Assembly: GCA_029204225.1 (NCBI GenBank) | Contig: CM055113.1 | Span: 12,300,234 to 12,364,233 of the forward strand | DNA: 64,000 nt | From: Diphasiastrum complanatum | Lineage: Eukaryota; Streptophyta; Lycopodiopsida; Lycopodiales; Lycopodiaceae | Reading direction: 5' to 3' | Shown: positions 1-11,073 of the stretch, piece after piece | How positions within the stretch are numbered: the first letter of the stretch is position 1 | Layout of the letters: each line of letters starts with the position of its first letter | Notes under the pieces: model-generated | What the model was told of the DNA's origin: nothing | Seen by the model: the letters and a program-made list of their open reading frames with translations, nothing else | Database searches by the model: none | Translations under genes and position numbers: made by a program

Positions 1-654
1 TTTACAACATCCACCCCACCTTTATAAAATCTGATGTCCTCATCAGATGTCAGATTAAAGTAAAGGTGTCTCCTAGTTAAAAGTAACTATACATTTGATC
101 TACTTGGCACAGTACTCAATTTACTGGCAACTTTTTATTAACATTGAAACTGGCACACCACAAGTCGGAGGTTCAGCTCTTTGTACAAAAAATTACTTAA
201 CTTGAAAATATCACTTTGTCTGAGAAAAGCGTAGGTTTTATATCGCTTTCGTGAAACCCAAGAACCTTATTAAGTGGTGACAAAGGCCTTTCTGTGAAAT
301 GTTCGCCCCTATCACTTCTGACTTTTGTCTTTGGAACTCCTTTGGGCTCCTGATTTGTCCTTGATGCACTTTGTGTTGAGCTCTCTGAGCTCCAGATTTG
401 ATCAATTCTGCACAGGTATCAGGGCTCCCTAAGCCAAAGGATTTATCATTTGATTGCCCACTTTATGGTCCACTTCGTGCCTTGTTTCTTCTGCACCTTG
501 ATTTCTCTCCTTGTCCCAGCCTGATCTTGATACTTTTCATTTTTGGCTCTTTGAGGTAGGCAAAGATTGAGTACTCCGCAATGCACCTCTCACTTAGCTT
601 GAAGTCTTTGAATCAATCCAAATGTAGCCATTGACCTCGTGGAGAGCCAAGGGG

Positions 655-950
655 TCGCACCAGTTTGATTCGCATACGAACTATCTCTTCGTGTTCGTTT
701 GAAGCGCCATGTCCATCGCGCAAAACTTCACTTTCACAATTCCATCACTAGTCAGTTGCCTCACAGTCAAAACAATAAGTGTACATCTAGCTTGGCTTCA
801 AGTATCTCTCTTTGAATCAGACACATGCACACAGAGTTTGCACTAGTCCGATCTCAACACGAACTGTCCCTTAGCGTCCGTTCAAAGTACCAAGTCTCTC
901 GTGCAAGACTCAACTTTCACAGTTCCTTCATTGATCAGCTACCTTCTACG
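655..950. repeat. Pair of ~120-bp imperfect direct repeats
   Basis: Two related segments (about 655-775 and 835-950) share an ordered set of words: CAGTTTGATTCGCATACGAA versus CTAGTCCGATCTCAACACGAA, then TTCACTTTCACAATTCC versus CAACTTTCACAGTTCC. On the minus strand both encode similar residues (NCES.VL, then VR..I.LV). This is an internal duplication in the retroelement region. Confidence 0.5.
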
Positions 951-1844
951 TAACACAAGTCAGCGTACTCCTTATGTCTCCTCATCATTGCTGGTCCAGA
1001 GAAAGCCTATAACAAGCTTTTCCTTCCACAACAAAGACTTGTCAACTTATTAGGTCCAAAGTTCGCCAGTCTCCTCATCTGAGTATGGCTAGGTCACCTT
1101 GAATTTGCCCCATTTTGATCAACTTTCATTCAAACTTTGCCCCAAGAGAGGTGTGTGAGATAGTTCCCCTCCACTTATAAAAGCAGTTGATCAGACTTCG
1201 AGTAGAGTTCTCAAACAAAGCCTTTCCAACACTTTGCTTCCCATCTGCTAGGATTATGGCTTGATCCAACTTGTGTCCAATCTCTGAAGAGGATCCTAGT
1301 CTTTTTTCCCTTTGAGGAAAAACCCAACTGATATTGGATATCACCCATGCTCAGTGAGTTTCAGTTCGGAAGGTAGCCATCATAAATGAAGACCAACTGC
1401 TCCATAGAAGATCTCCCTTGAAATTGCTCTTTCCAACTTTTGACTTCCTGCTTGCGTCTGGTGGGCGTCGTTGCAAATGAGACTAACCCAAGAAAAAGGC
1501 TAGCCATCCATCCTTTGCAAACATTGAGTCGTTTCGTTGCCGTTCACGTGCGAGTACTTGAACTGCAAATCCGCCCCACAGATTCTGTAGTCCTCTTTGT
1601 TTGATGGTGTCAACCTTCAAAAGAAAGGTTCCTTCTCGAGCCATCAGCTCCTTCTATCACAAGCAATCATGCAAACCAGACAAAGCACGAGAAATACATG
1701 CAAGCAAGACACTCAGGCAGGTTTACTAATAGGTAACAAAGACAAGGTCCCCCTTTGAGATAGTCCTGCCAAAGGACCTTTCCCTGGCCGCACCCATACA
1801 GATTGATCATAGAATCAGCCCACAAAGAACACCCCTCCAACTAT

Positions 1845-2245
1845 CCGTGCTTTCACCATTAAGCAGCACATTTCCTCAGTCACGCCCCACCACTTTCTGG
1901 TCGATAGCCCTTATAGTTAAACGATCGGCAGCTATCCCGCACCGGCAGCTAACCACCCATGCTTTACACCCGAATTCGAGCAGCATCTCTGTATCAATGG
2001 TTAACCCATACAGTTCGAATATGTCACCCCACACCCCACAAGACACAGACCGTGCTTACACCAACCTAATGCCAGCACACTGCCTCATCTATCCTACATC
2101 CAGACAACACCAGGCCTGAACCGTGAGAACTGACCATGCTTACACCTCAAGGGCAGCACCTTGACTCATCAAGTCCCCCGTTCTGCCGACCACCTTGACC
2201 ATGGACGTACCCGTGCTTACACTGTGGGCAGCACCTTGCACAACA
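1845..2245. repeat. Five imperfect CCGTGCTTACACC-type repeats
   Basis: The word CC(G/A)TGCTT(T)ACACC recurs at about 1845, 1957, 2050, 2133 and 2211. Each copy is followed by a GCAGCAC-like word. Spacing falls from about 112 to 78 bp, so this is an irregular array. It sits in the presumed leader just inside the primer site at 2311-2322. Confidence 0.5.
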
Positions 2246-2310
2246 GTTGTCTTGATGAACCCCAAACAATGGCCATTTCCATGAGATCCGCATAGCTGAC
2301 CGGCCAGTTG

Positions 2311-2322
2311 GCTCTGATACCA
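2311..2322 (-). other. Retrotransposon primer-binding site
   Basis: The plus strand reads GCTCTGATACCA, the exact complement of TGGTATCAGAGC. That sequence pairs with the 3' end of plant initiator Met tRNA and is the usual Copia primer site. The LTR would end (CA) two bases further up, at 2325. Confidence 0.75.
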
Positions 2323-2324
2323 CA

Positions 2325-3300
2325 TGTAGCGCAGGCATCCCAAAGGGAGCCGGGAACCACGACTTAGCTTCCCAGCCTTCAACTCTTGCCATCCAAACCC
2401 ACTTGACATACATGCAGCCAACTCACCAGCAATGATCAAACTTAACCAACTGGAAGTTCAGAAACCAGCATTGAGATCCAACCTGGCATCATGCCAGATC
2501 AGGGGTCCCGATGCGAGTGACTTCCCTCCAAGCAAGCCACCCGACATACATCAAACTTAGCCAACTTACAAATGAGTAACATCTATTCCAAGCAGGTGGT
2601 CTGACTTACATCAGACTTAACCAACTGAAAGCTTCATCATGAGCACTGGAAGCCAACCTGGCGCCACGCCAGACTGGACAGCCATAAAAAAGTAACTTCC
2701 ACCCAAGCAAGCCATCCAACTCAACTGACAGGTTAGAGCCCATTCCCCAAGAGCTTAACCCATTCATGTTCATGCAAGGAACACTTAGAACCAGAAGCCG
2801 TGAAAGATATGGAGACAACCAATTCCTAGACCAAATGTTCCCGACAACATACCGCTGGCGCCACGGACCGAATGGTCCCGACGGCATATCGCTGGCGTAC
2901 CGGAATACGACCCTCAACTATATGCCAAACTAAAAAGTTTGAAGCAGCCTTACAACTGGCGCTTTTACCGAACACTGAAACCCATAAGGTAATCAGAGTC
3001 AGTTTGAGAAAAATCCCACTTTATTGATAAATCTGAGAAGGTTACATTTCAAGTGTGTGATCGACACTAGTCTCTGGGGCGCTGGCATACCAGGGCGAGT
3101 GCCAGGACAACATTCCAGCAAGGGAGGCTGAGACTTGGTTGGAGCTCGCCCTGAGTCGCAACCCGCACTCCCCTATAGTATTGGTGGGATTCGCCACCTC
3201 CCCTCATACCAAGTACTCTACCCAGGCTGGTAAAGCATGTTTTCTCTCTCTAGAATTTATTGATCCCCAGGCTTCCTTTAATCATGCCTAGATCGTGTGA
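2325..3300 (-). repeat. Probable LTR (upper boundary uncertain)
   Basis: The region ends, on the minus strand, in a CA two bases before the primer site, as an LTR should. It contains a minus-strand AATAAA-like polyadenylation word near 3020. It also holds two ~100-bp imperfect repeats (about 2440-2560 and 2625-2725) sharing AAGCAAGCCA(C/T)CC and CCAACCTGGC words. No second LTR copy is in the window, so the upper edge is a guess. Confidence 0.35.
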
Positions 3301-4837
3301 GGTGATTGCACATCGATCTGAGCTCTCTGGACTTCGCTAGAACCGATCAAAGATTTTCAGCCATAGGAACTCGGCGCCGGCTGGATTCTGGTCACAGTGG
3401 CACCGGGAGCAGCAAGGGCGCTGCTGGCGCCGGGGACAATACTGGTGCCGGAAATAAGGCTTGTAAAGGTAACTTTACAACAATGGGGACCAGTTTTCGA
3501 TTCAGTTGTACTCTCTACAAATTAAAGCTTTTCAATATTCCATACAGATCTTACTTGTACTAATCTTTCAAAGTTTGCATTTTTATGAAGTTGTCCTTGA
3601 ATATGTTATTCATCCATCAAAAGTCTTTGCAATACTTTTTGAGAATGAACATTGTAGATTGTTTCTTGTAGTCTACTAGGTTATATAAACTCAAAAATTC
3701 ATCATAGAAAAGTGCAATGACATTATCTCAAATCTCTTCACTAGTCATAAATGGCTAATAGCATTTTATCCTATGGTGCTCATCTTTATTTATACAAGAC
3801 TATAACTATTATAGTTGTAGCTATAAATTGAATGTGGATTTCATTAGATTGGATGTTATTAATTCCAATCGTTGCAACCATAACCCAATATCATGTTTGG
3901 ACCTATGATGATAGCTTTGTACTTGAAAGACCTATTGGATTAAAAAGCTATTGATATTTTCAATCTGATCAATTTCGCAAATATTTTATCCACATTGCAA
4001 ATATTGTATCATGAGGAAGTTAACCCTTTGGCCCTTTCAAGAAGAATTTTGTTGCCTTGGTGCTTTGCAAAGGTGAATTATATCAAGAAGCAAACTATAC
4101 TAGCCATTGATTCAAATCTAGTGATGCATGACAAGCGGATCCTTTCACTGCATGGGATTTAGAAAATCCAAATGAAGAATTCCTTGCTCTAATAAATGCA
4201 TTGGCATTAGAAATTTAAATTATCAATCACTAATATGGAACAATGTATGAAGTAGTATCACCCAAATGCAATGTAAGACAAAAATGCATTGGGCTTTGGA
4301 TGAACTATTCAAGTAAGAGACGTTCAAATGGAAAAGTAGATAAACAAGGAGATTGTTGCATAATAGATTGTCTAACCTTGCAAGATTGGACCCTTATGAA
4401 GACAATCTTGTGCATCATTAACCTAATCTTCAATCATCTTTACAATCACAAAAGAAATAACTTGTATGTCAAATTTTGTCATAGTTTTAGAAAGTGTGAC
4501 ACTCTTGCAAGTCTCACTATTAGAAGAGGATATCTTAATTTGATAAATTTTGATTTTTTTTAAAGTACTTTTAAAGTTGCAAAATGCTCTTATAGAATAG
4601 TGAGTTGATTTTTTTCATATCTAACCATATAAGGCGTTTCTAGTTTGTATTGTTGATAGCATGCTTGAACTGCAACTTTTTTGGCCGAACTAAATGGTAT
4701 TTTTTAAAATCATTTTTTCTTGAATCTTGAACATTCGTTTGTTCAAATATAGTATTCAGTAATTATCTACATTTAATATAGCTTTTGTGTGCACTTTTTC
4801 ATCACTTGATAACTAACACTTCACCATAATATCCTTG
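3300..4837. other. No gene recognised
   Basis: The first 250 bases are GC-richer (several GGCGCCGG-like words). The rest is AT-rich DNA with only short, unconvincing open frames. I see no repeat or RNA gene here. Confidence 0.5.
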
Positions 4838-5365
4838 TGCGTCGAAGGTGGTGCCACTCTTCTTTGGCAACGCCTCATTACCTGCCATGGCCGTAGCTCC
4901 AAGTGGTGACCTCCTGGAGCGGCACTTCTCCTACATAGCAAGTCTGGTGCATGAGAGCATTGTTGCTATTGATGCAAAATATGGGTAACTTCAACATGGC
5001 AAGCCTGCAGTGTTGGGGAAACCTTCAAAGTTTCCCTCCAAAAATCGATATGCGAAAAAGTTCTTCGGCCTCTATTGAGTGACAGGCTCTTACTTGCCAA
5101 TTTTTCCCTTTAAAACCCAAGATTCATGAGTTAAAAAATCCTGTACAATTTTTGCCATGCCGATTTTCAAGAAAAGATGCCGGTTTCATTCTTGAACTAT
5201 GTTAGCTTTCCCGAACACTGATGGCAAGGTAAGAATAGGCAACTTGCTGATGAATGATGGAGATTTACATGCAAGTGTGATGACGGGCTACTCCCTTTAT
5301 GAGCTCGACTTCAGGTGGGGGCGACCTATTCACGTTTCCCTTCCCATTCAAGTATTATGGAATGA
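4838..5365 (+). pseudogene. BAHD acyltransferase, 3' fragment
   Basis: BAHD enzymes transfer acyl groups from acyl-CoA to alcohols or amines in plant specialised metabolism. From 4838 the DNA matches codons 323-353 of the BAHD gene at 57850-58923 closely, apart from a 13-bp deletion that shifts the frame. It then continues past the point where that gene stops, giving the expected ERHFSYIASLVHESIVAIDA-type segment. The C-terminal family signature DFGWG appears at 5307-5321 as DFRWG, preceded by LYEL. Stops and a ~200-bp non-matching stretch (4988-5198, perhaps a decayed intron beginning GGTAAC) separate the two parts. Frameshift, stops and the altered signature make it a pseudogene. The 5' part is absent here. 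Confidence 0.75.
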
Positions 5366-6424
5366 GCCAGGCACAGCCCATTCCTGCCCGATAAGGATTT
5401 CCAAAAAAAAATGGGCGAGGCCGGCTCATTCCGTTGCGTAAAGGAGTCTTTGACTTTTCCACATAATTAGCAGTTCAATTTTTTTTACCAATTAAAAATT
5501 GCCACGTGGCAGTCTGACGGATGCAGTCTAATGCGGATTGACGCGTTGTCTGACAAAGACTGATGCACGTATGGAATGAAATTCAGAATTTTCAATTTTT
5601 TAGAAAAATCCAGTGCTCAAAACTGGTTGTAATCCGCACAAGGAATTCATTACGTCTCTATTCCCGGCACTTTTGATCTCAGCGGTAGCATTCTGATAAT
5701 GTCTGACCCAAGTGTCGATCATGCTCAAGAATTTGTTATATTTTTTAAAGTCAAGCACATGAACAAGCTTATAGGAGATCCTTTTATCTCTCACTATTTA
5801 GAGGGGGAGGAGCAACTAGTACATGAAATAATTTGCCCTCCAAGGTATGACTATGAGGTGGTAATCTTAAGGAAGATCTGCCATCCTTTTCATCCAAGAG
5901 TGCAAGTATGAGTTGTTAATGATAAAGAAGATAGAGGAGTTGTAACGATCATAAGAAGTATTGACCGGTGTGCCTCACTTATAGTACAATATGTTATAGG
6001 GGAGTGGGGCACTCCAATGCTTATCAATCTAAACTCAACCCTCAATTGCTTGCTCAAATATTGGCAAGAGTATAGATGCTTTGGATGAAGTCTAATAGCG
6101 TATCTTCATGCCATAGATTATTAATGTCCTCTCTTTTATCTCTTAAACCAAAGGATCATATGCTCACTCATGATCTCCTTTTACAACAAGTGTTTTGTGG
6201 TAAGCACTTGTCCTTGACTGGGTCATAGACAATTACTAGGTCATTAAAATTTAACTTTGAGGAACTCAATTTGTTGTGTATTATAATATAATATCGTTGA
6301 TCCTACAAAGGCTTAAATTTGTCGATGGCTCCAAAAATTCTTGAGAAATAAGGTTTGTTGTGATGACAACATGTTTTTTATAGATGTAAGAACTTGATTA
6401 TGATCATATACAATATTATGTTTG
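5366..6424. other. No gene recognised
   Basis: Mixed AT-rich DNA. A perfect 10-bp G-box-like palindrome GCCACGTGGC occurs at about 5501-5510, but no gene can be assigned to it. Short open frames at 5600-5911 look like chance. Confidence 0.5.
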
Positions 6425-6960
6425 TTCTTCTTCTAATAATGATCTAGTGTTGAGGGATACTAGGATAATGAGGTGTGTTTGTGTGCATTAATGCCATAAT
6501 AAAAGTGTGTAAACTCCAATTTGATGTTGTTTATAATTGTGTCATTTCATGTTGCAACCCAAGGGAGTTGGCTCAATTGGTTAGCTTGACATCCAAAGTT
6601 TCTTTGGTCTCAAGTTCGAGCCTTCCCTTGGAAACCAAGAAGCATTTCATGTTGCATAGATGAGACAATCCTAAAATGAGTTCACGTTGATGATTGGTTT
6701 GATGTACATACTTTGAAGCTTTTTGACTACATAAAACCATTCTTTGAAAAGTTTATTGAATTAGATGTTAATTGGTCTATTGTTAGGCATTAGGCTCAAT
6801 ATACCCTTTTCACTATTGTTAATCTAATTGAAATTGATTTCTTGTGATTTTTTTAATATAGATTGGCCAATTTGAAATTTATCCATCATTCAATGTATTC
6901 AACTCCATGTTTAATCATTTATTGTATTTTTACACATGTACATGTGGTTCTTAAGGGGTT
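6425..6960 (+). repeat. Dispersed repeat, left copy (partner at 61265-61640)
   Basis: A run starting AATGATCTAGTGTTGAG matches a stretch starting at about 61275. The match continues with indels through 'GATAATGAGGTG', 'TTTCATGTT', 'CCAATTTGAAAT' and 'ATGTATT'. Identity is moderate, so the two copies are old. This copy is interrupted by the SINE-like insertion at 6557-6642. Confidence 0.6.
6557..6642 (+). mobile_element. tRNA-derived SINE-like insertion
   Basis: An 86-bp insert is flanked by perfect 14-bp target duplications (CATTTCATGTTGCA at 6543-6556 and 6643-6656). It contains a polymerase III A box TGGCTCAATTGG (6569-6580) and a B box core AGTTCGAGCC (6613-6622). The ends pair as an extended acceptor-like stem (CCAAGGGAG with CTTCCCTTGG). 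The related repeat at 61381-61396 lacks the insert and so represents the empty site. No poly(A) or poly(T) tail is visible. It is not a functional tRNA because the D and anticodon arms do not fold well. Confidence 0.75.
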
Positions 6961-8328
<1,368 letters not shown>

Positions 8329-8639
8329 ACTATTGTGTGGGGCCTCCAATATGATAAATGATATCAATAGGTTGTTTTAATGTGTGCCATAGGGTTCAAA
8401 TAGGGTTAGTGGTTGTGGAACCAATGTGAATGAAAGTCAAACGTGTCATTGGCAATGGACCATTGAGCCCTATGTGTTATCTTTTCATTGGATACACAAA
8501 CATGATTAGAGTAAATCAAAATTTAAAAAAGAGGCCCTTTTTGAGCTCAAAAGGGCCCTAATGTTGGCAATTCATATAACTTGAATAATATTGTCACATA
8601 GATCTTGGCTAAATTCAAAGATTTTGTAGTTTACTTAAC

Positions 8640-9120
8640 TAGTATAAACGTAGCTCACTTAGTTAGCCTTTCTACTACAACCCAAATAGAATCATTTTGA
8701 TATTGGATTTTGGGAAGTCCAACTACAAAATCCATATATATACTTTCCCAACTCCTTTTAGGGATGTCTAAAGGATGTAAGAGCCCTCCAGTCTTTACTG
8801 CTTTGGCTAGCTGATAGGATTTATAGTTAACCACATAAGATTTGACAAAAGGACAATAAAACTCTCTTCTGCACAAGTCTAAAGTCCTGTATACACTTAG
8901 ATGGCCTACACATTGTATATCATTACATTAAAAAAAAATTTCCATTTTGCGATAGTAACTGGTTTCAGTTGCAAACTATTTTACAATCTTCTTATCTTTC
9001 TTTGACAAATGGAATCCATGTGATTTTAGCTCAATTTCATTCTCATTCATTTCAATCTTTACCAACTTTCTTATTTGACCAAAATGAAAATCGTTTTCAT
9101 ACCTTCTTTTCAACGAAAGA
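8640..9120 (-). pseudogene. Ty3/Gypsy integrase fragment
   Basis: On the minus strand, 8876-8655 encodes a Gypsy integrase entry segment: C....YCPFVKSYV, then GLLHPLDIPKRSWESIYMDF, VGLP and VVVERLTK. The catalytic MDF aspartate is present. Upstream minus-strand codons (about 9120-8880) continue as a decayed spacer with stops, beginning with a KRRYEND-like tail that normally follows the RNase H. The matching RNase H lies on the other side of Copia element A (15895-16135), so one Gypsy element has been split by that insertion. Confidence 0.8.
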
Positions 9121-9899
9121 TGTGAAAATTGTCAACATTTCCTAGCTAGTTTGAGGCCTAAATTGGCAATTTTTGTACATAGTTTTGGATCTAACCTTTC
9201 ACACGTGTGAAAGAGACCTAGATACTTTTATTCTAGTATATATTTCATGTTGAAGAAGTCTCAAACTTCGGGACCTTCTAAATGACACTAAAATCATGTT
9301 ATTTGGACATATAGGCCAAAATTGGCTATTTTAGGTTACTGGTGTCCTAAAATTGGGTCCTAAGTTCTAGAGAGAGGAGAGAGAGTCATCTCTCTCACCT
9401 ATATTAGGCTGAAATTCGTGGAGAACAGGTTGGAGAAACCTTTTGTATGCTTCATTGAGATCAATAGATCATTGTCATTGTTTCTTCCTCCATTGAGAGC
9501 ATTGTTGTGTGTATTGTCTTCAAGCTATTGTGTATGATCTTAGGTGCTTTCCAAAAGTGGTAGGCTGATGTATTATGGACTGTATAATGCTATTTTGGGC
9601 CGCACTTGATGTTTATGGAAGTTTCCATTTGTGATAAATGCTTTTTGATCAAGTTCTTTGCATTCTAGGTAGCATAGAATGTGTTGCCAATTCCTAGCTT
9701 ATGTAGTTTGGAGTGCAAGCATTCAAGCCAATGATCTTGGAGTTTAGATCCACTTAGGATCTGTATTTTTCACAAAAGATATAGATCTATAGAAATATGG
9801 GTGAATCAAAGTTCATTTGATTCACCAATCCGACTAAGAGCATTTGCAACTTGGTTAGACTATATTTATTATATCATATCTCATGCTTAAAGTCCTGCA
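9121..9899 (+). repeat. 5' LTR of Copia A
   Basis: 779 bp, from TGTGAAAATT to CCTGCA. It includes the palindrome CTTTCACACGTGTGAAAG. Confidence 0.93.
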
Positions 9900-9902
9900 T
9901 AA

Positions 9903-9913
9903 GGTATCAGAGC
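9903..9913 (+). other. Primer-binding site of Copia A
   Basis: GGTATCAGAGC, 11 of the 12 bases of the initiator-Met-tRNA site. It sits three bases after the LTR (the usual first T is an A). Confidence 0.85.
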
Positions 9914-11073
9914 TAGTTGGCTTCTATTCATAGTAAGTATTCCATTTTTGGTGATATTTGGATGTTTGATCAAGTTCTAGCATGATTTTGCATTGCTTTG
10001 TTGATCAAATCTTACTAACCTTTGTTTTGTGAGTTGAACTTGTGGATCAAAAGCATATTTCAGGTCTATTGAAGATCAGAGGCTGAAAAGAAACTATTTT
10101 GGATCAGATCATAACACCTAATCATTTGTGATTGTGAGGCTTGTGCATATTCAATACTAACAATGTTCTTTTCAATCCTATTGTTGACAATCTCCATTCT
10201 TGGATGAACACTCTCCTTAAGTGGATGAAACTTCTCCTTAAGTGGATGACAAATGCTCTTTTGAGTGAGTTGTAATTCTCCTAAAGGCTGAGCAAAGCTC
10301 CCATTTGGATGAAAGATCCCCTTTTTTGGGTGAACATATTGTAAGCTCCATTGTGAAGAGCATATTGTAAAGATTGTCATCAATTTTGGCATAAATTTTG
10401 GTGTACTTTGTTGAGCATGTAAGTAACTCTCCTTATGTAATTTGATTGGAGCATTTGCTGGAAGGTGTTAACCATTATGCAAGTGTGTTTTCAGGTTCTT
10501 AACAGGTTGAGGAACATTCTCATGTGAAGTGATCTTAGATCTACATCTAAACACCAAGATTTGACAAGATAGTGAAGCTAGTCTTGTGATTCACTAAGTG
10601 TGCTCATTCATTCACCTCTAAATCTTGTATTTATCACTTGCTGGAGTTTATAAACTTTTAGAAGTGTGGTTTACATGTGGTTTTACAGGTTGAATCAATA
10701 TCTTAGTGTGTTGATCATATGTTGATCAAGTTTGTTCATTACTAGGTAATCTTGGCATCCTAGTTTTGGGTATTTTCTAAGAATGCAAGTAACTCTTCAC
10801 ACCATAACTTGATTTGGTCACTTGCTGGAAAGTTTGAGAGCTTAAGCAAGAGTGTGTTCAGGTTGGTTTGATTTTGTAATCCATTCTTAGTGTGTGCAAA
10901 GTGTTGCATGTGTTTCAATCTTCCTTTCTATGCTTGGAAACCATCTAGGTTCAAGATAGAAGTGTTTTAGGGTCCTAAATCTTCATAGATCTCTTTATCT
11001 ATCATTTGTTGAGAGAAAAGTGAGTGCTAAGTGCTTTAGGACAGAACCTAAAAGTTGAAGAAACATTAGAATC
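9914..11073 (+). other. Leader of Copia A with three imperfect repeats
   Basis: Untranslated leader of 1.16 kb. A module with AAGTAACTCT, then (C/A)(C/T)TTGCTGGA, then AAGTGTG.TT..AGGTT recurs at roughly 10418-10520, 10600-10700 and 10783-10880. A short CTCCTTAAGTGGATGA word is repeated around 10205-10250. No reading frame is convincing. Confidence 0.6.

Larger units (their letters stand above)
1..2310 (-). mobile_element. Internal region of a degenerate LTR retroelement
   Basis: This stretch lies downstream, on the minus strand, of a primer-binding site at 2311-2322, where the leader and gag region of an LTR element would be. No recognisable gag, protease, integrase or reverse transcriptase motif is visible. 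Short minus-strand open stretches around 540-775 and 1126-1344 look weakly protein-like but match no family I recognise. Base composition is less AT-rich than in the rest of the window. It may be a non-autonomous (LARD-like) element or a heavily decayed one. The assignment rests on the primer site and position, not on protein homology. Confidence 0.4.

Noticed and set aside
4243-4563. 106-codon plus-strand frame
   Set aside because: AT-rich, no domain-like pattern, ends in a Phe/Asp run of low complexity; probably chance.
6557-6642. Functional tRNA gene
   Set aside because: A and B boxes and an acceptor-like stem exist, but the D and anticodon arms do not form and the piece is flanked by target duplications, so it is an insertion.
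10066-10392. 108-codon minus-strand frame with repeated HP(L/R)KE-type words
   Set aside because: It lies in the Copia A leader. The repetitive look comes from short DNA repeats, with no domain or homolog-like feature.
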